DNA of 64,000 nt from Corbicula japonica (GCA_038501625.1 JAZAYU010000257.1:1-64000), one strand, 5' to 3'; counted from the first letter of the stretch, positions 44,216 through 56,090 are shown. Notes: generated from the letters alone by a model not told the origin. Made by a program: numbers and translations.

Positions 44216-45596
44216 TAAAATATTTTTTAGTGTTCGGAAAGTAATGTAAATGCCATTCCTGTATTCATATTGATAAGAGTAAAAAGTTCTATGAATTCCT
44301 TCTGTCAACATAACTTTTGGTCTAACAGGCCTGACAATGTCATTTGTCTAAGTCAAAAATAGAAATAAAGGGGTTCATTAGAACTCTTGTGGGTAAAAAT
44401 AGATAACAGTTGGTAAAACATAGATACATGTAACAGTAAATTTCATTAATGCCAAGTGAGTGTTGAAAACTCCTTAAATGCAAGTTTTTAAAACTGATAA
44501 TTTAACCCTTAAATTGCTATAAAGTATTTTTTTCAAACAGGAAATCACCTTTATACACCTCAGAAACAGTCATACCTTTATACACCCTAGAAAAGGTCTG
44601 ACCATCATTCTCATGTAATCAAAAATGGCCAAAATGTTAGAGTATTTAGAGAAATGTTTGATCCATCTAGCAAGCCTCCTAGCGTAACCTTTAAGACCTT
44701 TAAAGACCTGTAATTTCCATTGTATATAAACCGATTGTATCATCTACTGGATATAGTGCATTGATTGTCACAAAAACATAATAAACAGTTCAAAAATGAG
44801 AAGATTTTGTATGTATTGTAATGAGAAATCCAATCGACAAATACATGTTCAACAGGCGATTATCTTAGCACTTGTTTTGAAAGACGTTATTACCTTTTTT
44901 TATGCAATATACTTTAAAAAATTCGCTAAAATCACTCACACGAAGTACCGTTTGCACTGTGTACTGTTATAAAATAAGCGTAAATGTTTATATTTAAACA
45001 GGTTTTGAGAGGTATTCTCGTGCTAGCGATGATAAAACATATCATTGTTATTCTTACAATAATAATAATACCATAGCTGATCAATTAAACATCAAAACAT
45101 TAGACCAAACATGCATGTAGCTTCGACCAAGACTGTATCATTTATTGAACATGTTAACTCAATCATTTGTATGTTTCTAGTGATCTATGTGTATCAGTTA
45201 TGGCGATTTTTTAAAGATGACTTTAGTATATTTTTCGGATTTAAGAACAACAGCTTGATGTAAAAACATTTATTAAAAGTGCTTCGTACAGAGATATGTG
45301 ATACGTTATGAAATATAAGAGACTCGGTGCCTTTACATACTGCGGCGACACGAAACAATTGGATCTACCTGACTTCATTAGTTAACACCCAGGTCGCTCT
45401 GAGAACTACAATTTACAACAAGCGTTAATTAATGTCGTCCCAAAATGTTTTGGATTTGATAAACATAGTCTGAGGTTTTTTAAAAGTAAAAGTTTCGAAA
45501 CTGAAGGATCACGATTATAAATACATACGCAGGTAGGCGTGACATACAAATTCTGAGGCAAAGCAAGTTATTTAAATACTGATATTTTAAGCTGAT
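44216..45596. other. Stretch without a supported gene
   Basis: AT-rich DNA; no exon, RNA gene or repeat boundary recognised. Confidence 0.4.
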
Positions 45597-45778
45597 GATA
45601 AACCCTTTACTCAATTTACGACCAATGTAGATCATCGTCAGCTGGAACATCCATGTCATTTGATCGGAATATACACTGGTCACTTGTTTTCAGAAATATT
45701 CAAATAAATGTAATAGCAAACAGTGTACAGCAAAAACAACGTACTACATATCCCATGGAGTAAAGGGTCAAATGGAAC
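45597..45778 (+). repeat. Foldback family, internally shortened copy
   Basis: It is bounded by AAACCCTTTACTCAATTTACG and CCATGGAGTAAAGGGTCAA. GACCAATGTAGATCATCGTCAGCTGG and ATACACTGGTCAC form an inner pair, and AGCAAACAGTGTACAGC follows. Confidence 0.8.
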
Positions 45779-46018
45779 TTTAGCAAAAGAATCAATGTCT
45801 TGTTTTCCGCCCTAGGATTGACTATCACAAAGGTCTTCCCTTGAGAGTCAGGTATGTTCCCATGCTGATTTCAGTTAAAGAAATTAACGAATTCGTTTTT
45901 TGTAACATATTCTCATAATACATTTATACTAGCCATTAAAACACTGTTTTGACAACTGATTTGTGTAAACTATGTGTATGCCAATTGATCAGTTACAAAA
46001 CAGTTTATAGTTTATTTC

Positions 46019-46090
46019 GAGGTTTGTATGAAAAATTAAACGGTCGCCCAGCTGCATTGGGCCTGACAGTTTAATTTTTATACAAGCCTC
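46019..46090. repeat. 72-bp hairpin
   Basis: GAGGTTTGTATGAAAAATTAAAC at 46019-46041 is the inverse of GTTTAATTTTTATACAAGCCTC at 46069-46090 with two mismatches. The loop holds CCCA-GCTGCAT-TGGG. Confidence 0.85.
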
Positions 46091-46121
46091 CAAACTAACA
46101 ATAACCTATAGTCCCTATTGT

Positions 46122-46340
46122 TGTATCATAGACGAACTCCTCCATCTTACCTAAAAGCATACACTTGATAAAATCAGCAAATGCGCATCGCCATAAGTGA
46201 TACAGATAATTGGAAAATCATTCAACAAAGACCTCACTACATGATACAACAGAATTAGGGGTGTTTGCTATAAATGATAGTATGATAATGCTATAGATGA
46301 TACAGTCATTACGAAACACACCCCTCAAACATTTTAATAA
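46122..46340. repeat. Adjacent small inverted-repeat elements
   Basis: GTTGTATCAT near 46122 pairs with ATGATACAAC near 46240-46250. Beside it, TTAGGGGTGTTTGC near 46255 pairs with CGAAACACACCCCT near 46313-46327. They look like two short MITEs side by side. Confidence 0.6.
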
Positions 46341-47440
46341 TTTACACTATCTATACATTTAAAGCAATTTTGTAATGTAATAATCTTTATATTAATGTCA
46401 TAGAGTTTTGTGTGTATTCGTGCATCAGAGCGTTTATTTGTTGAGAATAACAGTATTTTGATACAATCATGTGGGTCATTTGCCAGATCTTCTTGTAATT
46501 AAATGCAATTTTGCAAGTTTTTATCCCTATATATGCGCAATACAAATTGTATTACAACCAATAAGGACTATACAAAATATAACGTACTTGTTTTTGTTGA
46601 AGGTACTTAAAATGATCCTAATAATTCCGTTTTCAAGGTGTTATTTACGAATTGTTTATATCGCAGCCATGCAATCACCTTACTATATCCGGCATATGAT
46701 ACAATCGGTTTATATACAGTGATTTCAGAGCAAACTTAAAACCTTGTAAATCTTGAATCTTCTCAGGGCTTTTTTCTTCTTTAGTAGAGACAGTCTACAG
46801 GCGCCTTCCCTTCAGAAAATTTCTTTAAAATCTTGCAGCTTTCTGCAAAAAGTAACTTTACATAAGGTATTTACCCTCCCCCCCTCCTCCCCCCATCCCC
46901 CCTCGCAGAAGAAATAATGTTATTTTCACCCAAAATACAGGGCATGGGTCCAATCCCTTGGCATTGAAAAACACCTGCTTCTGAAAAACCTATAAAAAGG
47001 CCAAAAAGCCTGCAGTTTTCACTCAAAATCTATAGACTCCTTGCCTTGTCACTGTAATGGTTGTACTACTGTATTTCTCCCCCTCCCTTCTTTTTGAGTT
47101 TTTCAGAATGCTGTTGTGTTCACCATACATTTAGATGTTTGCAGTAGTATTTTCAAGACCATGGGTGTTCCATGTATTCGACATTTATAATGTAACTCAT
47201 CATTTGTCAAAATAACCAATTATTTTATTGCAATTGAGTACTGATTACTTTATGAATGTCTGAATTTTGTGGTGGATGTAACAAATGCTGAGTTGTTAAA
47301 TAATTTTTTTAAAAATCCGGTCTGGTGATACACTGTGGCAACAGTAGGCAAGGTCTGATGAAGATAAGCATTTTGAGCAAAGTTTGTATTTGTGCGACGG
47401 AGATGCCTGTAAAAATCAGAATTTCACATGTACGAACAGG
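46341..47440. other. Stretch without a supported gene, with a C-rich tract
   Basis: 46874-46903 is a nearly pure C/T run (CCCTCCCCCCCTCCTCCC and on). The rest is AT-rich with no recognised feature. Confidence 0.5.
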
Positions 47441-47447
47441 TTTAAAA

Positions 47448-47830
47448 CACGGCCCGACCGTAAAATAAAGTACGGCCCAAAAAAGGGATAGCACGGCCCT
47501 CCGCTTGACTTTTTTATTTCTTAAGATAATTTCAAAATTCTTGTTGCATCTTAAAGATAACCCTCGTGGCTATAATAGAAGCATTTTATTTTTAAAACAT
47601 AACAACTAGAAGACAAAGAAATTTTGTCTGAAAAATGGGCCATCTTTTGACTAAAATTAAGTCGGAAACGGAAAACACGGCCCTATCCCTTAATTTCTTT
47701 ATTTTAAAATCTATCTTCAACATGTTTTTTGCGTATTAAATAGGTCCCTACAAGCTATGTGAGAAACATTTAATGTTGAAAATATCTTAATTAGGAATTA
47801 AATTTAGGGGTAGGGCTGTGGTTTTCGTTA
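47448..47830. repeat. Cluster of the word CACGGCCC
   Basis: CACGGCCC or TACGGCCC at 47448-47455, 47471-47478, 47492-47499 and 47676-47683. An inverse TAGGGCTGTGG is near 47811. Two copies adjoin an AGGGATA or TATCCCT block in opposite orientation. The sequence around them looks like a diverged foldback. Confidence 0.65.
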
Positions 47831-49100
47831 CACACGGTACTTTGAACTCCCATTAAATCTGCAATTTCTTGCTCTGTGTTATGGTAAACAGTACTTGTAT
47901 AATTGCAGACATAATTGCAGTGTTATAGTATATTCATCTATTAGGGTTAACATCTTTCAGATGAAATAATTTTTAGAATAATAATATAATTTCATTGTAT
48001 ATTATGTCTTTTTGCTCTGTGGTCATATCTCAAAACAGTGGGTAATCATTTTCAAATCCTAATTTCTGAAGTTAACTACGGTAAAAATAGTTCAAATTGT
48101 TATATTTTACTCAGTTGTTATTATAGATGATATTTCTGTATTGTTTATTGATGTACCTACTTTACATTTTTGAAAAAAATAGGCTAATGTGGCTTCGGCA
48201 ATCTTGGTTTTTCGAGATTTTAAAGGAATACCTGTAATCGGTCACTGAAGTTTTTCACCAAAATGATAGCTTTTTTTTTAAATCACTAATGATTTGAACT
48301 TTTTGAATAAGAACAATTATATCTGCAGTGAGTGAATGCTTTATTGCATAGAAATTCGTCGAAAAACTAAAAAAAAATAACTTTTTTAAATCATGTACCA
48401 TTGTATTTTTTCCGATACACAAAAAGACAAGTCGGGGAATATAGAAATGTGATAATGCAAAAAGTACACGGTAGAAATTTGTTTAAATGTGTATTTTCAT
48501 TAGATAATGCAAATACATCACAAATATTGCAAGTTTTAGTAAGTATGAATTTTTTCCCATTAGAGGAAGTCTTCCTTAAATCAATCTGTCTAATTAAATG
48601 CCAAAGTTAAAGCTTCTTTTCTGCTTTAATGTAAATAAAACAATAATTTAGAAATATTCCCATAAATTCCCTAAATTCCGAGATCGGTTCTCCTGGAGAA
48701 TTTTTTCTTGATTGAGGTTAATTGGATGCTCAGCACACAGAGGTCATTAAATAACAGTGGGGTTGCAGATTAATGGGGGTCTGTCTGGTTAATGTTCTGT
48801 CCAAATGAAAGTTTTTCAGAATGCCTGGATATTTGCAGAATCTCTGGATAGATTAACCCAATGTCATTTCTTTTGAACCTTTCATAACAGTTAGTTTTTA
48901 CACATTGAGGGATATAAAAGCATATTTAATCCGAAAGAAGATACTTGTGCTGTCATTCAAAAAAGTCATCATGATGTTTTTAATGAGCAGATAGATCGTG
49001 ACTTTGTATATTTTTTTTTAATTTAAAAAAGTTTCAATCTTATCAACATCAGTCGGAACATATAAACAAACATTAACTGTTATTACCATTTTATTTCCAA
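47831..49100. other. Stretch without a supported gene
   Basis: AT-rich DNA; no exon or repeat boundary recognised. Confidence 0.4.
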
Positions 49101-49155
49101 ACAAAAACATTACATTCAGCTAAGAAATAGAATGATTATTGAATATATGCACTAA

Positions 49156-49356
49156 TTATTCCCATTTGTGGTCCATGTAAGGCACATCTTTTGGATTGGG
49201 GTATAATGTCCTGATCTGTCTCAGAATGCCATGTGGCATCACTTCTCTTCTGTGACAGATTGCCCATTCCCCTCCATTTGCACGTGCTTGCTTCACCTGT
49301 AAATATCTTGGATCATTCCAGGCCCCCAAATTTGCTGCGAAAAAGCGTTCCGTCAT
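49156..49356 (-). CDS. Candidate terminal exon/ORF, unknown family
   Basis: The minus frame ends in ...YLQVKQARANGGEWAICHRR, then a VMPHGILRQIRTLYPNPKD segment, a short PYMDHKWE tail and TAA. Its composition (Trp, Cys, His, Pro, balanced charge) is far more protein-like than neighbouring frames. A TTTACAG acceptor-like site just before GTGAAGCAAGC suggests the coding part may start at about 49292. Upstream in a different frame, GGWKIRVHVKVNDGTLF also looks coding. I do not recognise the family. It may be the last exon of a transposon-borne gene, since a foldback lies 60 bp away. Confidence 0.35.
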   Translation of the reverse strand: MTERFFAANLGAWNDPRYLQVKQARANGGEWAICHRREVMPHGILRQIRTLYPNPKDVPYMDHKWE

Positions 49357-49413
49357 TCACTTTGACATGAACGCGGATCTTCCAACCGCCATTCTCAAAT
49401 TTATCAAAATAAT

Positions 49414-49564
49414 TATTTGTTTTTGGTAGTGTTAGATTGAAATTTATTTCACCAGTGAACTCCGGAAGTATTTATCTTTACTCATGGCTACGCCACTTGT
49501 TATAATACGACTTCCGGAGCTCAATCGGTGAAATATATTTCATTCTTACACTGGCAAAAACAGA
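49414..49564. mobile_element. Foldback element centred on GGC-TAC-GCC
   Basis: It has the same plan and ends as 38521-38671: TTTTTGGTAGTGTTAGA at the left, CTTACACTGGCAAAAACAG at the right, TTTCACCAGTGAACTCCGG and CCGGAGCTCAATCGGTGAAA inside. Confidence 0.85.
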
Positions 49565-50371
49565 ACCCCTCTGTATCTCATAAAGTTTATTTGAATAATT
49601 GATTTATTATGCATGTATACTACAATAATCATGCATATGTGGGTATGATAAAACATATCCAAATAGTGTGCATGTTTCAAATGCAATTTAGAATTCCTTG
49701 TGTCATTTCAAATTAATTAATTCCTTCAAAGTTTAACTTGATGTTAAAAAAATTAATGTTATTCTCAATTCAAGTACATTGTTGTTTTAACAAATGGATA
49801 TGTAAATTGATATTTATGAACTTGTGTAATCTAAATAGATATAATATTTTATATTCTGACTACTGTATCATTAAACCAAAAATTTCATGCGCAAAACTAT
49901 GAAGCTTTACAGCTTTCCTAATTTTCAGTGTTTCATTTATTTTACAGCATATATTATGTTATGTTTGTATAAATATAAACTGTAAGTAAATACAAAATTA
50001 TACTTCTGTGTATTTTATTGTTTCAAAACCCAACAGTTACTATACTTCAACTTAGGTTGAAATCAAAACCAGAAAAAGTTCTCCAAGGTTACAAAATGGC
50101 CATTTATAATCTCATGGGACAGAGCATGAAACTGCTGCTAATTGCAGTTGAGAAGAGATTATTACAGTGAGATAACATGGCAGATAAATGTTAAATTAAA
50201 TGCTATGAAGCAGCATGAATTTGACAACTGATTGATAGCCAAACTCGGCCTTTAATCTAAGTTTTAGAATTTAGAAATTACATTTTAAATAGCTATGATT
50301 TTAAGGATTAAGCTCTGAGTTTTAATTTTTACAGTTTTAGAAAATTGTGGCCAGAATGATAAATTCAACAG
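49565..50371. other. Stretch without a supported gene
   Basis: AT-rich DNA where the rest of the 3' LTR would be expected; I find no match to 52686-53152. Confidence 0.5.
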
Positions 50372-51018
50372 AAATTCCGGTTTTATAGCACTAATGGTAT
50401 CTCCCACTGGAGTAATCCATTATCAACCAATCAAAATGCACTAAAATAATATAATCTATAATGGAAGTTAACTGGATTAAACAATTATCCATTAAACCAT
50501 ATTTGTGCACTTATTTGTACTACAAATAACATTGAAACATTTTATAACACATAAAATACATAAATCAATGTTAAATGTGCACAAGAAAGTATTTTAAGTA
50601 TGCATATAAAACAAAGCAAATTTTGTATCCTTACTCTATAAAACAAAGGAAAGTAGTTCCTCAGCAACAAGAAATAGTCCCTTAAAAGATAAGTGAATTA
50701 TTGAATACACTTGATTTCACAGATAGTAATATTTAGATATCTTCATGTTATGAGAAAATATAGTTAAAACAAAACAATGCATTTAAGGTTTAAGTACTAT
50801 TGATGAGTCATATAGTTACATAGGCCTAAGCCTGAATTTAAGTACAGTAGCAGTTGCTTCCCTTGGCAATGCTTTTATTACAATAGTATTACTAATATAG
50901 GATTTATAGGAAATGTGATTATATATGAAAGATATTTAAATTGGGATTACGAGAAATGACATAATAGATTTACATAATAACACATAAGCTGTTGCTACTG
51001 AAATCCAACTTTACCACA
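50372..51018 (-). repeat. 3' LTR, U3 part only
   Basis: It matches 53153-53806 with a few per cent difference by eye. In minus sense it starts TGTGGTAAAGTTGG and stops nine or so bases after TATAAAA (50381-50387), where similarity to the other LTR ends abruptly. Confidence 0.88.
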
Positions 51019-51033
51019 AAGCTCCCCCTTCTG
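51019..51033 (-). promoter_or_regulatory. Polypurine tract
   Basis: In minus sense CAGAAGGGGGAGCTT directly precedes the 3' LTR, the normal place for plus-strand priming. Confidence 0.8.
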
Positions 51034-51374
51034 AAAGAAAAACTTTACCCTAAAGTTTTTCCGATTTCGTCCTGAAATCTTACATAGAGGTAACATCAGA
51101 TTATGATTTAAAACAGAACACATACAAATGATATTTGGCTGGTATTTAAAACACAAAAATAATCAACATGATTATGATGATATTGTATCATAAATCAGCA
51201 TTTAAATCACCTTTAAAATATGTTAATGAATGAACATCTAAAATTTTTATCTTAAAAGTTCCACAATGTTCTCCTATGTATCTTACTTCTTAGTTTAACA
51301 TACTTCACATGACTGTCACATCTTGTCAGGTTATATCATTAATGGCACAGTTTCATTGTCATTTAAACATTGTT

Positions 51375-52178
51375 TCATTTTGTTTCCTCATAATTCTTCT
51401 CTCTGGTGGTGATTTCTTGTCGTTTTCTGAAATACTTCTCAGCAAAGTCTTCTAGCATTGTCTTCATAGATTTGTGCATGTTTCTTTCAAATTGATGAAA
51501 ACGCTCCTCTGCGACAAATAGTTTATTTCTTCTTAGGCCTTCTTCTTCTAATCTTTTATTATCTTCATCAACAGTAGTTTTTCTTATAACTGGTCTTTTC
51601 CTAGTATGTTGCAAGCAAGACTCCATCCAGGCAAGTCTGTCAGTTGCTTCTTCAATTGTCTTATGGTTGAACTTTTGGACATCATAGACTAGGTCTTGAT
51701 CTAGGTAGCCATTCAAAAACTGTTCAACTGTCAGCTGCTGGAATGTTTCGGTGTGTTGTATGTCCGGGTATGCTTTCTGCATGGCTGTCTGTACTCTTGA
51801 AGCGTAGTCATAGAGAGTTTCTGTAGCAATCTTCTGTAGGCTGTGGAGTGTTGCACGCTGTATCTGGGCAGGAACTGTGTAGCCATATCTGGACTTTAAG
51901 GCTGTCGAAAACTGGTCAGCATCTTGAAGTACATCATATCTTAAGCTCGTTGCAAAAGAGAGGGCGCTTCCTTTAAGGCTCATCAGAAGATGCGTTGCAA
52001 ACTCTTCATTGTCGAAGTTGCATGATCTGGCGCAGATCTGGAACTGTATCCAAAACGATTCCCAATCTTCGGCTTTTCCATTAAATGTTGGTAGTTTCAG
52101 ACTTGGCCTCAATGTTGGCTCTTGTTGGTTATAATGTTGTCTTGGTCGGTAGTAAGCTTCTATTGTCTCTGTTTCCAT
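51375..52178 (-). CDS. Gag-like protein of the LTR retrotransposon
   Basis: 267 codons from ATG at 52178. Residues about 25-120 (LKLPTFNGKAEDWESFWIQF, HLLMSLKGSALSFATSL, FSTALKSRYG) match the capsid-like Retrotrans_gag pattern. The C-terminal third (about 195-267) is charged and helical (RLEEEGLRRNKLFVAEERFH), a likely coiled coil. There is no CCHC zinc knuckle and no protease after it. The stop lies 340 bp before the polypurine tract, leaving no room for pol. A short frame upstream (52394-52200) contains three 9-residue repeats and may be a leader peptide or non-coding. Confidence 0.85.
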   Translation of the reverse strand: METETIEAYYRPRQHYNQQEPTLRPSLKLPTFNGKAEDWESFWIQFQICARSCNFDNEEFATHLLMSLKGSALSFATSLRYDVLQDADQFSTALKSRYGYTVPAQIQRATLHSLQKIATETLYDYASRVQTAMQKAYPDIQHTETFQQLTVEQFLNGYLDQDLVYDVQKFNHKTIEEATDRLAWMESCLQHTRKRPVIRKTTVDEDNKRLEEEGLRRNKLFVAEERFHQFERNMHKSMKTMLEDFAEKYFRKRQEITTREKNYEETK

Positions 52179-52256
52179 TAGTAGCTTGTTGTTGTTCTAT
52201 CAGTGGGGCTTGGACAGGTGTATGTCTATGTTGTAGAGTTGATTTCTCTTCTTTCT

Positions 52257-52340
52257 GACAACTTGAGTGTGTTCTAGTAGTTTGACAATCTGAGTGTGTT
52301 CTAGTAGTCTGACAATCTGAGTGTGTTCTAGTAGTCTTAC
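52257..52340 (-). repeat. 27-bp tandem repeat, three copies
   Basis: GACAATCTGAGTGTGTTCTA-GTAGTCT repeats three times with few changes. In the minus frame it encodes VRLLEHTQI units. Confidence 0.9.
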
Positions 52341-52663
52341 AATCTTCAGGTTTATATGGCTTGTAGCTGGGACCTGGATTCTCTTCACTAACAATAATTG
52401 TTAGCCAAAAAAATTAAAAGCAGTTAAAGCTTTGAATCTGTTCGATATATCTCACTGGAAGTGAAATATGCTGAAACTCAAGTAGTGAATTAGTAGCATA
52501 TATATAATACAGTGCTTCTACATACAACAATAATTGCTTGGCCAAAAATATTACAAAAATGGCACTTTGAAAAGTTAACTAAACGCGAAGTTGTCAGAAT
52601 CAGTACCTATCTTTATTTATTTACAAATTCAGAAATATGTCCTAACATTAGCCGCCTAACTCA

Positions 52664-52681
52664 ATCCCGATTCTGACGCCA
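52664..52681 (-). promoter_or_regulatory. Primer-binding site
   Basis: In minus sense TGGCGTCAGAATCGGGAT begins four bases after the LTR end CTTTACCACA. TGG complements a tRNA CCA tail. I cannot name the tRNA. Confidence 0.75.
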
Positions 52682-52685
52682 GTTT

Positions 52686-53806
52686 TGTGGTAAAGCTACT
52701 TTTTGAGGTTACAGTCGTTGCGTAATTTTGGGGTGACCTTACGTATAGTTATGTAATTTAGAATTTAAATGTATTTTAAAGTAAGGCCAATTTAGTACGG
52801 GAGGTTTTGAATCCGTAACACTTATATGCGTTGTCAGGATGACACCACTGGCTGTCAAATATGTACTAATAAGCCCAGCCAGGAAACTTAACTCAGTAAA
52901 TGATAATGGTTTTCTTTAATGTAAAAGCTGTACTTAATCTACATTGAAAAGAAACAACAATCTGGTTTGATGAATTGTAATGTAAAACAAAAACTAAATC
53001 CAAACCATGAACATAGGTACATTACATGAAATGATACAAAGTATTTAAATAATATAAGTGACAGCCAAGTCTTAAAGAAAATAACCTTAAACTTAAATTG
53101 AGCGATTCTGGCCTAAAAATAAGTGTGAATTTTAATTAAGACCTTGAAATTAAAATTCCGGTTTTATAGCACTAATGGTATCTCCCACTGGAGTAATCCA
53201 TTATCAACCAATCAAAATGCACTATAATAATATAATCTATGAGAGAATTTAACTGGATTAAACAATTATCCATTAAACCCTATTTGTGCACTTATTTGTA
53301 CTACAAATAACATTAAAACATTTTATAACACATAAGATACATAAATCAATGTTAAAAGTGCACAAGAAGGTATTTTAAGTATGCATATAAAACAAAGCAA
53401 AGTTTGTATCCTTACTCTATAAAACAAAGGAAAGTAGTTCCTAAGCAACAAGAAATAGTCCCTTAAAAGATTACTGAATTTAACTGAATACACTTGATTT
53501 CACAGATAGTAATATTTAAATATCTTCATGTTACGAGAAAATATAGTTAAAACAAAACAATGCATTTAGGGTTTAAGTACTATTGATGAGTCATATAGTT
53601 ACATAGGCCTAAGCCTGAATTTAAGTACAGTAGCAGTTGCTTCCCTTGGCAATGCTTTAATTACAATAGTATTACTAATATAGGATTTATAGGAAAATTT
53701 AATGTGATTATATATGAAAGATATTTAAATTGGGATTACGAGAAATGACATAATAGATTACATAATAACACATAAGCTGATGCTACTAAAATCCAATTTT
53801 ACGACA
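52686..53806 (-). repeat. 5' LTR, full length (1,121 bp)
   Basis: In minus sense it starts TGTCGTAAAATTGG and ends GTAGCTTTACCACA, so TG and CA ends are present and the tips are inverse of each other. TATAAAA lies at 53168-53162, leaving about 480 bp of R-U5. Confidence 0.8.
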
Positions 53807-54528
53807 TAAGGATGAAAACCCCAACATTATTTTGACGAATTGGCACTAATGATTGTAGACCAGCATATACTTATTTTGTGTGAGTTGTTTTGGTATATTG
53901 TCAATGAATTTCTGAGTTCTGATGCAAATTGTTATTCTTTTGTTTTAGTATGTGCTTTGTAATTAGAACATGAATTAGGCTAAACTTAGCTTGCAAACAT
54001 TAGTACTTCCTTGGATAAATACATTTCTTCACTAATGTCTATGTGACAATGAGTATTTTCCCAAAATTTCATATTTGAAATTTGAGCCAGTTTTTGTCAT
54101 TTGCAATGTTTGCAAAACCTTAAGAGCTGGCTGGATTTTGTTCTTTCTTTAATTAAAAGTAAGATAATTTACAAAAACTGAAACAAATGTAATGGTATCG
54201 TAATATGTTGCATCAGAAGACTTATACTTTTGTGTTTTTTTCTTATTATGCTGATTATGTGTAAATACCACAAATAAATTAAGGATAAAACAGAACATCA
54301 CTGAACAAAATATATGAACTTAAAAATGGTAAGTTTTCATTTTTGCTTGGTCTATTTATGCTGTTAACAAAATGACACCCTCACAGAATCTCTCATAAGT
54401 TGTTAAAATGATAACAACTCCCTTTGAAGGGTTAGATTAATTGACTGTACCTGTGTTTGCAGAAATAAGAGGATTTTGACTGGAAAAATTAAAAGTACAC
54501 AATGTATCAGTAATTATCCTCAAACTGC
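53807..54528. other. Stretch without a supported gene
   Basis: AT-rich DNA flanking the LTR element; nothing recognised. Confidence 0.4.
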
Positions 54529-55085
54529 TTAAAGGGAGATGTGCAGGATTGATGAATGGAATAGATTTGCAAAAAGGGTTATTAATCAGTTGAATATCAT
54601 TATTTGAAGCTCAAATATTGATTTACACCCGAAATATTTCAAACCAATATTTTATAAAAAAAAATTATAAATGGTGTTTCCTACCCTATGCGACGCGCAA
54701 AGGTTAGCTATTTTTGTATTTCCCGCGTAAAGCCGCGGTGGTTTTTGGGATGGTCACGTGATCACTTCAACCAAAATACGCATTCGGTGTACCTTGCCGA
54801 CTATCGACGTCGCCATTTGTTTCAAAATGCCTGGGCCACAACGAATAGTAAGCTCAGCGATGAGCTAAATATAGAATGATCGCTAAATATAGAATGTATT
54901 TTCGTATAGGGATTTCTTCAGCGGATTGTTTTCATGTCCGGTAAAATGGTAAAATTAATCGAAAATTTCCTCCTGGAGGGTTTGAAATGTAGAGTTTAGT
55001 GAAAAGTACGCGTAAGTGTTACATAGATCGATCTGTTTACGATTTTACCGAGTACACCTGCTCAACCCTGCACATCTTCCTTTAA
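54529..55085. mobile_element. TTAA-flanked MITE, 549 bp
   Basis: TTAA at 54529-54532 and 55082-55085 flank inverted tips AGGGAGATGTGCAGGATTGA (54533-54552) and its inverse (55062-55081), 18 of 20 matching. A TTAA target fits piggyBac or Kolobok. A 63-codon frame inside (54688-54879) has no recognisable domain. Confidence 0.88.
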
Positions 55086-55286
55086 ACATTAGCCCCTTTC
55101 TGGAAATCTTGCAATATTTACAACCTGTAGAGAAAAGTAATTTGAAAAGGTTATTTATGGCATCATTCCTGCAAAAGTAAGACTGAACCACAGCTATATT
55201 GTGTTTTAACCAATCCAGAATTGTTAATACTGGAACTATTAATGGAAGTTATCAATACTTTAATCCATCAAAATGGCTTACTCCCA

Positions 55287-55390
55287 TTTGTGAATATTGT
55301 AGATCAAGATCAGCTGGCATAGCCTTGATATCAGATCTTGATATCAGATCTGGATATAAATGGCATGTCCATGGAGTTAGTTGCTAATAG
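55287..55390 (+). repeat. Foldback family fragment
   Basis: GTAGATCAAGATCAGCTGGCAT, a duplicated TTGATATCAGATC and ATGTCCATGGAGTTAG correspond to one half of the family. Confidence 0.65.
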
Positions 55391-55703
55391 CCCAACAAAA
55401 CAACTCTGAGCCATAAAAAATTTCACAAAAGTTGTGTGATTGTAATGTAGACTTGATGCCAAACATAAAAGTTCGTACCACAATAAAAGTGTAGAGATCT
55501 TAGAATCAATATTGGACAGAGCCACACAAAAACATAATCAGAATATTCTACACTTAATGCAACACACATTGGTATGTTAGAAGTTTCAAAGAAGTGAAAT
55601 GTGCATATCAGTAATTGCCGTATCCATAAGACACAGCTCCCAACACAGCCAAAAGTAGAGAGAAAAAGAGAGCATGGGTAATAAAATGATCAACTTCAGA
55701 AAA

Positions 55704-55882
55704 GACACCACAAACAATTAACCCGAGGGTTTATTACACTGGAACGGTCTGTGGCAAAACAATTTGTCATTTGGGGTTTAAACCAGGTTCTAGAATGCAC
55801 CAACAGATATCAATCTTGCCTCAAATAAGTACAAGTTTTTGGGTGAATTAGCTCCAACCCACCCATAAATTCGACAATGATG
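55704..55882 (+). repeat. Dispersed repeat, copy 2 (first at 6.3 kb)
   Basis: It aligns with 6334-6545; see that entry. 55391-55703 and 55883-56090 show nothing else. Confidence 0.7.
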
Positions 55883-56090
55883 CATGCAAACGCACACAAA
55901 CATATAAAACATAAGTAGCTAATAGCATGGTTAAGCAAAAAGGTGGGTACTCAATTGCCTAACTGAGAACAGCTAGAGTGCCTGGAGTAAATAGGCAATA
56001 GGCCTATAAGCTAACAGGGACAAAAGAAACAGATCAAGCTTCTAGGCTCTTGTACAAGATTTCCCTATGAACTTTATGAACTCTTATGCT

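Larger units (their letters stand above)
50372..53806 (-). mobile_element. Gag-only LTR retrotransposon with truncated 3' LTR
   Basis: In minus-strand order: 5' LTR 53806-52686, primer-binding site 52681-52664, gag 52178-51375, polypurine tract 51033-51019, partial 3' LTR 51018-50372. The two LTRs are nearly identical over about 650 bp. The internal region is only 1.67 kb and lacks protease, RT, RNase H and integrase. The element is therefore a non-autonomous or deleted copy that needs enzymes from elsewhere. Confidence 0.88.

Noticed and set aside
54688..54879. 63-codon ORF inside the TTAA MITE
   Set aside because: No domain or splice context; the element is too short to be autonomous.
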